From Peptococcaceae bacterium (lineage in GTDB: Bacteria; Bacillota; Dehalobacteriia; UBA4068; UBA4997): a stretch of 6,880 bases of DNA. Positions 1-5,196 of this stretch are shown piece after piece. The stretch spans positions 1 through 6,880 of the forward strand of contig JAHZFN010000134.1 in the NCBI GenBank assembly GCA_019421315.1, in the 5' to 3' direction. The translations under genes and the position numbers were made by a program. Under the pieces are notes generated by a model. It made no database searches. It was not told the DNA's origin and worked only from the letters and a program-made list of their open reading frames with translations. Position 1 is the stretch's first letter. Each line of letters starts with the position of its first letter.

Positions 1-515
1 AAAGCCGAAAAAGGCTCGTCCATCAGCAAAACGTCGGGATCCATAATCAAAGCCCTGGCAATGGCAACCCGCTGTCTTTGCCCACCCGAAAGTTGGGTCG
101 GGAATTTTTCGGCTTCGGCGGCAATATTCAGCAAAGCAAGAATTTCATCTGTTTTGCTCTTGATCTCCGCTTTTGACAAGCCGTTTTCCTTTTTGTTCAA
201 AATCAGCCCCAAGCTGACGTTTTCGGCAACGGTTTTCCACGGGAAAAGTCCGTAATCCTGCAATATCAAAACAGCCTTACGGTTAAGATCCTCCAGCCTT
301 TCTCCCTCAAAAAATATTTCTCCTTGACAGGGGCTGTTGATACCCGCCAGCAAATACAGCAGTGTGCTTTTGCCGCAGCCAGACGGGCCGACCACAGTCA
401 AAGCCTCCCCCTGCATAATTTCCATATTCACATTATCCAAGGCATGGGTAAAAAACCCCTTGGCAATGGGATAATCATAAGATACATTATGCAGCCGGTA
501 AAGCGTCTTAACCAA
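1..515 (-). CDS. ABC transporter ATP-binding protein, nitrate/sulfonate/taurine type (3' end outside window)
   Basis: This is the cytoplasmic ATPase subunit that would power an importer together with the binding lipoprotein encoded just upstream. 171 codons are visible and the gene runs off the left edge. Counting from the chosen start, I see a Walker A motif GPSGCGKST (residues 43-51), a Q-loop Gln at about 86 followed by the GLFPWKTV segment, the ABC signature LSGGQRQR (142-149) and Walker B VLLMDEP (162-168). The D-loop SALD is cut by the edge and the H-loop lies outside. The FPWxTVxEN pattern is typical of the SsuB/TauB/NrtD group. No ATG lies before the first beta-strand: the frame is closed by a stop at 543-545, leaving GTG 524 or TTG 515. 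TTG is preferred because AGGTGA sits 5 bases before it. The gap to the binding-protein gene is 40 bases with no terminator, so the two are probably cotranscribed. The substrate cannot be read from this subunit. Confidence 0.95.
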   Translation of the reverse strand, partial: MVKTLYRLHNVSYDYPIAKGFFTHALDNVNMEIMQGEALTVVGPSGCGKSTLLYLLAGINSPCQGEIFFEGERLEDLNRKAVLILQDYGLFPWKTVAENVSLGLILNKKENGLSKAEIKSKTDEILALLNIAAEAEKFPTQLSGGQRQRVAIARALIMDPDVLLMDEPFSA

Positions 516-520
516 AATAA

Positions 521-526
521 TCACCT
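521..526 (-). promoter_or_regulatory. Ribosome binding site that decides a TTG start
   Basis: AGGTGA on the minus strand lies 5 bases upstream of TTG 515-513. The competing GTG start (524-522) falls inside this motif and has no purine-rich site of its own upstream. The sequence therefore favours a TTG start for the ABC ATPase. The motif match and spacing are seen directly; its use is inferred. Confidence 0.6.
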
Positions 527-555
527 GAAAACATTTTTGCTTTTAATTTCATAAT

Positions 556-1530
556 TTATTGTTTGCTAAAGGACTCGTCAATCATATCATTATATGCATA
601 GGCTTCGTCCAAAAGACCTTTTTTCAGCATCCAATCGAAAACAGAGGTTACTTCCGCTTCGGTCGGCAGGCTGTACGCCGTGTAAGTCGGCATATCATAG
701 GTTGCCGCCAAATTTTCCGGAATACTGGTAAATTCCACCAACGCCCCGCGGTAAGATTCGGGATCATTGGTAATCTTGTTTTTGGCTTCGTTGTATGCCT
801 GCATAGCCAAACTGATGGCGTCCGCTTTTTGCTCGATGGCCTCCTGCCTGAAAATAACAACAGATTGGGACAAATTAACAGGTTTGCCCTGTTCGTCCTT
901 CAGCTGTGTGTCATCAACCAAAGGTACAGCGCCGTTCAGCACAGCAACCGTTGCCAAAGGATCGGGCAGAATGGCGGCCGGAACACCGTCCGCCAACAGA
1001 GTTTCCAAACGCAGAGCCAAATCAGGAATGTTATCCGTAACAATATCGCTTTCGGCAAAGCCGTTCATTTCGCAAACCTTATCACCGATATACTGGATGA
1101 TGGTGTTGTTGCCGATAGCGATAGTCTGACCTTTAAGACCGGTCATATTGGTTATACCGCTGTTGGGAGATGCCAAAAGCACAAAACGCCCCTCTTTTGG
1201 CTCGGCGCCCAAAGCCGTGGACACAATCTTCACATCCAAGCCGCCCTTTTTCAACAAGCCTGTTACCACCAAATCCGTCATATCGCCGTCAATTTCGCCC
1301 GCTTCCAAAGCGGTTTCTTTATCCAAAGCGCTGCCGAAAGTAACAAGCTCAACATCAACGCCGCATTCTTCAAACAACCCCTCCTGCTCTGCTACAAAAA
1401 AAGGCAGGCTGTCATCAATACTCAGCAAACCGATTTTCACAGTTTGGCTGTTCTCGGCTCCCTGCGAGCCGCAACCGACCAAAACCATTAATAATAAAGA
1501 CGCCAAAACCGCAGTCAATATTTTTTTCAT
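556..1530 (-). CDS. ABC transporter substrate-binding lipoprotein, NMT1/SsuA/TauA-like
   Basis: This 324-residue lipoprotein would capture the substrate outside the membrane and deliver it to the importer whose ATPase follows. Residues 1-19 form a lipoprotein signal peptide (MKKI, a hydrophobic stretch, lipobox LVGC) with the lipidated Cys at 20. The mature part starts with a polar linker and then VKIGLLSIDDSLPFFVAEQEG, the usual first strand and helix of the NMT1/SsuA-like class (COG0715 type). An LKGQTIAIG segment near residue 130 and an AAILPDPLAT segment near residue 185 also fit the class; the latter is where many members bind ligand. Length is normal. ATG 1530 is preceded by GAGGGG at 10 bases' spacing. 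The substrate is not evident: candidates in this class include sulfonates, taurine, nitrate and pyrimidine precursors. The short leader contains no TPP riboswitch that would point to a thiamine precursor. Family confidence is high and substrate unknown. Confidence 0.93.
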   Translation of the reverse strand: MKKILTAVLASLLLMVLVGCGSQGAENSQTVKIGLLSIDDSLPFFVAEQEGLFEECGVDVELVTFGSALDKETALEAGEIDGDMTDLVVTGLLKKGGLDVKIVSTALGAEPKEGRFVLLASPNSGITNMTGLKGQTIAIGNNTIIQYIGDKVCEMNGFAESDIVTDNIPDLALRLETLLADGVPAAILPDPLATVAVLNGAVPLVDDTQLKDEQGKPVNLSQSVVIFRQEAIEQKADAISLAMQAYNEAKNKITNDPESYRGALVEFTSIPENLAATYDMPTYTAYSLPTEAEVTSVFDWMLKKGLLDEAYAYNDMIDESFSKQ

Positions 1531-1628
1531 TTCAATTCTTCCCCTCGTTTATCTGATTTTTCGGTATTTTTATATAATATTAAATTACTATCGCCGAATA
1601 TATAAAACAACATTTTCACACAGTTTAT

Positions 1629-1657
1629 ATTATAACACACAAAATTTGTTATCACAA
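1629..1657 (-). promoter_or_regulatory. Sigma-70-type promoter of the ABC import operon
   Basis: On the minus strand, -35 TTGTGA (1657-1652) is followed by exactly 17 bases and then a perfect -10 TATAAT (1634-1629). The -10 is preceded by TGT, giving the extended TGn form. Transcription would start near 1622, leaving a leader of about 90 bases before the ATG at 1530. The leader is AT-rich and holds only a weak TTCGG/CCGAA pairing, with no recognisable riboswitch. Confidence 0.7.
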
Positions 1658-1688
1658 CCAAGAAAACCGCACTGCCGCAGCAATTTGT

Positions 1689-1717
1689 AAAAAAAACGGC
1701 GGAAAACTCCGCCGTTT
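1689..1717 (-). terminator. Rho-independent terminator of the YitT-family gene
   Basis: A perfect 10-bp stem, AAACGGCGGA paired with TCCGCCGTTT (arms 1694-1703 and 1708-1717), closes a 4-base loop. Read on the minus strand it runs straight into a T tract (opposite the A run 1689-1696). It starts about 30 bases after the stop codon at 1749, so it ends the YitT-family transcript and isolates it from the ABC operon promoter that follows. Confidence 0.92.
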
Positions 1718-1748
1718 GAATAATAAAGTATTTGATATTGCACTGATT

Positions 1749-2720
1749 TTAGTGAATGGATTTCTTTTTGAAATTGCCGCCCATAACTTCGTAAACATCG
1801 GAAATTGTTACGAATGCATTGGGGTCAATACCACCCACAATAGATTTCAGCTTGGAAATTTCCAGCTTGGTAATGATAACATAAAGCACTGTTTTTTGGT
1901 CTTTGGAATAGCCGCCTTCCGCCTCCATAACAGTAATGCCTCTGCCCAAACGCCGGAGCAAAGCCGATGTAATATCTTCCGATTTGTCGGTAATGATAAA
2001 GCAGGCCTTCGATTCGTTGAAGCCTGTCAAAACAACATCGATTGCTTTCGTCACCACAACATAAGTCAGCATGGAATAAAGAGCCTGTTCCCAGCCGAGA
2101 ACGATACCCGCCGCCGTAAAAATGAAAACATTGCAGGCCATAACGATGTCGCCAACCGAAAAAGGCAGCTTACTGCTGAAAACGATTGCCAAAATTTCCG
2201 TGCCGTCCATACAGCCGCCGCTTCGCATAACCAAGCCGATCCCAACGCCGAGAATTAAACCGCCGAACACAGCCGCCAAAAGCGTATCGTGGAAAAAGGA
2301 ATTGTAATTTTCAAAAACAAACGTCCAAAAAGACAGAAAAATAATTCCTATCAAAGTGTAAAGAGCAAAGGATTTACCGATTTGCTTATAACCGAAATAC
2401 ACAAACGGAATGTTGATTACAATCAAAAAGATACTGAGGGAAACACCCGTTACATGGCTTAAAATCATGGAAACGCCTACAACACCGCCGTCGATGACAC
2501 TGTTCGGCAAAAGACAGATTTCCAAAGCAAAGCCTGCGATAAAAGCGCCCAGAAAGATCATAACAATGCGGTACAGGTGTTTTTTGAACCCTGTTTTCTT
2601 ATGTACAACATTTCCGTTTTTTGAATTGGTTTCCGTGCTTTTATTAACTGCGTTTTGCAGGTTGGCAGCTTTCTCATTGTTGACAACTTTTTCGATATTG
2701 GTGACTTTTTTTTCCTGCAT
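1749..2720 (-). CDS. YitT family membrane protein (DUF161 plus DUF2179)
   Basis: This 323-residue integral membrane protein belongs to the YitT family, which is widespread in Bacillota and mostly of unknown function. Residues 1-46 are a hydrophilic, Asn/Lys-rich tail. About five membrane segments follow (roughly 50-70, 78-110, 119-136, 147-166 and 192-225), carrying family hallmarks such as LLPNSVIDGGVVGVS (70-84) and RSGGCMDGTEILA (166-178). A cytoplasmic DUF2179 domain (about 234-318) ends with AFVTISDVYEVMGGNFKK. The ATG at 2720 was chosen over an in-frame ATG at 2762 because GGAGGT lies 5 bases before it; the longer form would add 14 lysine/arginine-rich residues. The gene appears monocistronic, with its own promoter and terminator. 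The N-terminal tail is longer than usual for the family and is internally repetitive. Family membership is near certain; transport substrate, if any, is unknown. Confidence 0.95.
   Translation of the reverse strand: MQEKKVTNIEKVVNNEKAANLQNAVNKSTETNSKNGNVVHKKTGFKKHLYRIVMIFLGAFIAGFALEICLLPNSVIDGGVVGVSMILSHVTGVSLSIFLIVINIPFVYFGYKQIGKSFALYTLIGIIFLSFWTFVFENYNSFFHDTLLAAVFGGLILGVGIGLVMRSGGCMDGTEILAIVFSSKLPFSVGDIVMACNVFIFTAAGIVLGWEQALYSMLTYVVVTKAIDVVLTGFNESKACFIITDKSEDITSALLRRLGRGITVMEAEGGYSKDQKTVLYVIITKLEISKLKSIVGGIDPNAFVTISDVYEVMGGNFKKKSIH
2610..2699 (-). repeat. Degenerate 18-bp repeat encoding an Asn-phased hexapeptide
   Basis: Within the N-terminal tail of the YitT-family protein, Asn recurs every six residues (positions 8, 14, 20, 26 and 32). 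The units read NIEKVV, NNEKAA, NLQNAV, NKSTET and NSKNGN. The first three are the most alike. At the DNA level the copies have drifted, so this is an old or selected periodicity, not a recent tandem duplication. Confidence 0.55.
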
Positions 2721-2725
2721 GGAAT

Positions 2726-2731
2726 ACCTCC
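2726..2731 (-). promoter_or_regulatory. Strong ribosome binding site fixing the YitT-family start
   Basis: GGAGGT on the minus strand sits 5 bases upstream of ATG 2720. It is a near-perfect anti-16S match and supports translation from 2720, not from the in-frame ATG at 2762, which lies upstream of this site. Confidence 0.85.
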
Positions 2732-2770
2732 GTTTTCTTAATTTTTTCTTATTTTTTATCATTAGTTATT

Positions 2771-2799
2771 ATTATAACATAAATCACACCTATTTTCAG
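2771..2799 (-). promoter_or_regulatory. Promoter of the YitT-family gene
   Basis: Minus-strand -35 CTGAAA (2799-2794, four of six consensus matches) is separated by 17 bases from a perfect -10 TATAAT (2776-2771). The -10 is preceded by TGT and so has the extended form. Transcription would begin near 2764, giving a leader of about 44 bases. The extended -10 sequence is identical to that of the ABC operon promoter. Confidence 0.65.
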
Positions 2800-2837
2800 C
2801 AATCGCGCATTAAATGCACATACTTTTTTCTTTGCAG

Positions 2838-2850
2838 CAATATAATATTG
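2838..2850. repeat. Short perfect inverted repeat over the deacetylase promoter
   Basis: CAATAT, one central A, then ATATTG forms a perfect 6-bp-arm dyad just before the deacetylase gene. It fully contains the only good -10 candidate there. It could be an operator half-site pair, but it is short and AT-rich, so chance is a real alternative. Confidence 0.35.
2841..2846 (+). promoter_or_regulatory. Probable -10 element of the deacetylase gene
   Basis: TATAAT on the plus strand lies 33 bases before the ATG at 2880. No convincing -35 box is found at 16-18 bases upstream, and there is no TGn extension. If real, this promoter would be weak or activator-dependent. The region between 2720 and 2880 therefore contains divergent promoters for the YitT-family gene and the deacetylase. 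Confidence 0.4.
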
Positions 2851-2879
2851 AAGAATTGTTACAGGTGGTGCAAAAAAAA

Positions 2880-3776
2880 ATGAGAGTTATCAGAATAAAA
2901 CAAAGAAGCATATATTTAACAATCTGCCTGCTTTTAATCTGTTTAATCAGCACAGGTCTCACCATTGTTCCCAAGGCGGTGGACAGCGAAGCGGTAAACG
3001 AAAGTGCCAAACCGACCGCTGCACAAAACGATGCCGTCGACCTGCCCATTATCATGTATCACAGCATACTGAAAGACCCCGCCCGTGCAGGGAAATATGT
3101 TGTATCGCCCGAAACCTTGGAAAATGATATTGCATATTTGAAAGAACACGGCTATACCTTTATTCTATCCCAAGATTTAATAAATTATGTTTATCACGAT
3201 GGCAGTCTGCCCCAAAAACCCGTTATTCTCACCTTCGACGACGGCTATTATAACAATTATTACTACGCCTTTGATATACTGAAAAAGCATGACGCCAAAG
3301 CAATAATTTCCCCCATCGGTATCGAATGTGAACGCTATTCCGAAACGATTGACGAAAACCCCAATTACGCCCACTGCAACTGGGAAAACTTAAAGGAAAT
3401 GTGCGAAAGCGGCGTTTTTGAAATAGCCAATCACTCCTACAATCTTCATGAATACGGCAAGCGCCGAGGCGCAGGCAAAATTGACTGCGAAGACGAAAGC
3501 ATATATAAAAATATTTTCGTTACAGACACCTTAAAGGCGCAGAAAAATCTGGAAAGCAACACAGGCTGCAAAATTTTGGCATACACATATCCGTTCGGTT
3601 CTTTTTGCAGTGAAAGCGAAGATTATCTGCATGAAATGGGTTACCGAATTACCTACACAACAGAAGACCGCAATAACACCGTAACCAAAGATCCCGAAAG
3701 CCTCTATAAGCTGACCAGATATAACCGTCCGTCCAACATATCAACAGCCGATTTCATGGCAAAAATCCAACAATAA
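2880..3776 (+). CDS. Membrane-anchored polysaccharide deacetylase (CE4/NodB domain)
   Basis: This predicted extracellular enzyme of 298 residues would remove N- or O-acetyl groups from cell-wall or surface polysaccharide. A basic N-terminus precedes one hydrophobic segment (residues 11-30) that acts as an uncleaved anchor or signal peptide. A short linker leads to LPIIMYHSI (55-63), common in this family. Motif 1, TFDDG (118-122), supplies the catalytic Asp120 and metal ligand Asp121. Motif 2, HSYNLH (185-190), supplies the two metal-binding His residues at +5 spacing, as in IcaB/PgaB-type enzymes and unlike the +4 of PgdA. YPFG (237-240) is the motif 3 region. All core residues are present, so it is probably active. 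The ectodomain carries six cysteines (150, 166, 175, 203, 230, 243). ATG 2880 was chosen because AGGTGG (2863-2868) precedes it by 11 bases and the signal sequence follows directly; an in-frame ATG at 2814 would place 22 extra residues before the anchor. The polymer acted on is not known. Confidence 0.92.
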   Translation: MRVIRIKQRSIYLTICLLLICLISTGLTIVPKAVDSEAVNESAKPTAAQNDAVDLPIIMYHSILKDPARAGKYVVSPETLENDIAYLKEHGYTFILSQDLINYVYHDGSLPQKPVILTFDDGYYNNYYYAFDILKKHDAKAIISPIGIECERYSETIDENPNYAHCNWENLKEMCESGVFEIANHSYNLHEYGKRRGAGKIDCEDESIYKNIFVTDTLKAQKNLESNTGCKILAYTYPFGSFCSESEDYLHEMGYRITYTTEDRNNTVTKDPESLYKLTRYNRPSNISTADFMAKIQQ

Positions 3777-3802
3777 AAACAGCCCATATGTCTCCATGCG
3801 TC

Positions 3803-3831
3803 TTGAATAATCGGGCAAAATCAGTTATAAT
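3803..3831 (+). promoter_or_regulatory. Promoter of metA
   Basis: A -35 box TTGAAT (3803-3808) is followed by 17 bases and a perfect -10 TATAAT (3826-3831). Transcription would start near 3838, leaving a leader of only about 26 bases. No terminator is visible between the deacetylase stop (3776) and this promoter, so some readthrough from upstream is possible. The leader is too short for an S-box (SAM) riboswitch or T-box. Confidence 0.7.
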
Positions 3832-3863
3832 TAAAGGTATTAAGTTGAAAGGATTGAGATTTT

Positions 3864-4781
3864 ATGCCTATTAACATACCAAAATCTTTGCCCGCTTCCA
3901 AAATTCTGAAAGCGGAAAATATTTTTGTCATTGACTCGGAACGTGCAACAACCCAGGATATTCGTCCTTTGGAAATTGCCATTTTTAATATAATGCCCAC
4001 CAAAATTGCCACAGAAACCCAGCTTCTGAGGATTCTCAGCAACACACCACTGCAGGTAAACATAACGTTTCTGCATCCTTCGTCCCATGAAAGCAAAAAT
4101 ACATCCCAAAAGCATTTGGACAATTTCTACCAAACCTTTGACCAAGTGCGTAACCGTAAATTCGACGGTTTTATTATGACAGGCGCACCTGTGGAAAAAA
4201 TGAATTTTGAAGACGTTGATTACTGGGGCGAGCTTTGCGAAATTATGGAATGGAGCAAAACGAACGTTTATTCCACTCTGTATATCTGCTGGGGAGCCCA
4301 AGCAGGTCTTTATTACCATTACGGCGTTCCCAAATATCAGTTTGATGAAAAAATTTCAGGCATTTTCAGCAACCGTATCAATGATAAAAGGGACTCCCTC
4401 TTCCGAGGCATGGACGACGAATTTTATATGCCCCATTCCCGCTATACGGAAGTGCGGGCTCATGACATCATGAAGGTTAAGGAATTGGAAATTCTGGCTG
4501 ATTCGTCGGAAGTCGGCGTCAGCATTGTCGCCTCCAAAAACCGCCGTCAGCTGTTTTTCCTGGGGCACGGCGAATATGACCGCAACACACTGCATGACGA
4601 ATATATCCGAGATTTGACAAAAGGACTGGATATAGAGCCGCCGGAGCATTACTATCCCAATGATGATTTCACTCAATCTCCCAAGCTCTACTGGCGCAGT
4701 CATGCCAGCCTGCTTTATTTAAACTGGTTAAATTACTATGTTTATCAGGCAACCCCGTATAATATTGACAATATTAAATGA
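3864..4781 (+). CDS. metA: Homoserine O-acetyltransferase, MetA family
   Basis: MetA acylates homoserine at the first committed step of methionine synthesis in the cytoplasm. The 305-residue product has the full length of the family and starts with MPINIPKSLPA, the conserved N-terminus. The catalytic residues align with the E. coli numbering without gaps: nucleophile Cys142 within ICWGAQ, His235 and Glu237 within LGHGEYD. The FNIMPTK segment (41-47) and the CoA-side loop TGAPVEKM (106-113) are also present. Residue 111 is Glu. From published work on this family, Glu111 gives acetyl-CoA use and Gly111 (as in E. coli) gives succinyl-CoA use, so an acetyltransferase is predicted despite the usual label homoserine O-succinyltransferase. 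ATG 3864 follows AAAGGA by 10 bases. The gene has its own promoter and a strong terminator and is not next to other methionine genes here. Confidence 0.96.
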   Translation: MPINIPKSLPASKILKAENIFVIDSERATTQDIRPLEIAIFNIMPTKIATETQLLRILSNTPLQVNITFLHPSSHESKNTSQKHLDNFYQTFDQVRNRKFDGFIMTGAPVEKMNFEDVDYWGELCEIMEWSKTNVYSTLYICWGAQAGLYYHYGVPKYQFDEKISGIFSNRINDKRDSLFRGMDDEFYMPHSRYTEVRAHDIMKVKELEILADSSEVGVSIVASKNRRQLFFLGHGEYDRNTLHDEYIRDLTKGLDIEPPEHYYPNDDFTQSPKLYWRSHASLLYLNWLNYYVYQATPYNIDNIK

Positions 4782-4799
4782 TAATTTATTAAAAAAATT

Positions 4800-4830
4800 A
4801 AAAGTCCTTGTTTTAACAAGGACTTTTTTT
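4800..4830. terminator. Bidirectional rho-independent terminator between metA and the queA operon
   Basis: AAAAGTCCTTGTT (4800-4812) pairs with AACAAGGACTTTT (4815-4827). In practice the inner pairs open to give a loop of a few bases. A T run (4824-4830) follows on the plus strand, starting 19 bases after the metA stop. On the minus strand the stem is followed by TTTTAATTTTTTT, so the same hairpin can end the convergent operon whose last gene stops at 4845. Confidence 0.92.
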
Positions 4831-4844
4831 GATGCAATAATCAA

Positions 4845-5168
4845 TCAAGAATATTTGCCGAGAATTTTTTTGTAGGATTTATACAGAAAACATATTCCCA
4901 AAGAACAAGTCAGACATAACAGAACAACTCCCGCAATGGGGAAAATTAAAGCAACAAACGCCGCCGCAAATAAAACCAAGCCGAAATTTCTGTATAAAGC
5001 CGCCATTTCCGCATTGTATTTTGGCACATCTTTAATTTTTTCTTTCAGAGAAATATCTCCTGACCAAAAATTAATTGGTTCATTTGAATTTTTCTTTAAA
5101 AGTGAAATTGCCCAAAACGGCGCCGCACAAAAAACGCCGCAGATAAAACAGATAATTCTTTCCGCCAT
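4845..5168 (-). CDS. Small uncharacterised membrane protein, last gene of the queA operon
   Basis: I cannot name this 107-residue protein. It has a hydrophobic segment at 5-24, a soluble stretch at 25-62, and a long hydrophobic region at 63-96 that could hold two membrane passes, ending with a basic tail (YKSYKKILGKYS). The middle stretch FWSGDISLKEKIKDVPKYN (about 34-52) looks like a conserved signature because it is far less hydrophobic and compositionally normal. ATG 5168 is chosen because GGGGA lies 6 bases before it. An ATG two codons upstream (5174) would sit directly against that site. The start is 28 bases after the queA stop with no terminator between, so it is probably cotranscribed with queA. 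No catalytic motif is visible. Codon use resembles its neighbours, and the reading frame shows start, ribosome site and terminator, so I regard it as a real gene. Confidence 0.8.
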   Translation of the reverse strand: MAERIICFICGVFCAAPFWAISLLKKNSNEPINFWSGDISLKEKIKDVPKYNAEMAALYRNFGLVLFAAAFVALIFPIAGVVLLCLTCSLGICFLYKSYKKILGKYS

Positions 5169-5196
5169 AAACATTCCCCATTGAAACTGTCTTAAA

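Noticed and set aside
508..552. A 14-codon ATG-started frame on the minus strand between the binding-protein and ATPase genes
   Set aside because: It is very short, out of frame with the ATPase, and overlaps the ATPase start; no ribosome site precedes it.
559..1491. A 310-codon open frame on the plus strand opposite the binding-protein gene
   Set aside because: It lies wholly antisense to a clear lipoprotein gene, has a Gln/Asn/Phe/His-rich composition typical of a reverse-complement shadow, and shows no family motif.
1531..1622. Riboswitch in the leader of the ABC operon
   Set aside because: The leader is AT-rich with one weak five-base pairing and none of the conserved cores of TPP, SAM or cobalamin elements.
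2721..2762. N-terminal extension of the YitT-family protein from an upstream ATG
   Set aside because: A near-perfect GGAGGT lies between this ATG and ATG 2720, and the extra residues would be encoded by the ribosome binding region itself.
2814..2879. N-terminal extension of the deacetylase from an upstream ATG
   Set aside because: It would place the -10 box and the ribosome site inside the coding region and put 22 extra residues before the membrane anchor.
3782..3816. GCCC...GGGC pairing after the deacetylase as a terminator
   Set aside because: Only four base pairs with a loop of more than 25 bases and no T tract follow it.
3840..4319. A 159-codon open frame on the minus strand opposite metA
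   Set aside because: It overlaps the metA start and coding sequence in antisense and crosses the metA promoter-leader region; no ribosome site or domain supports it.
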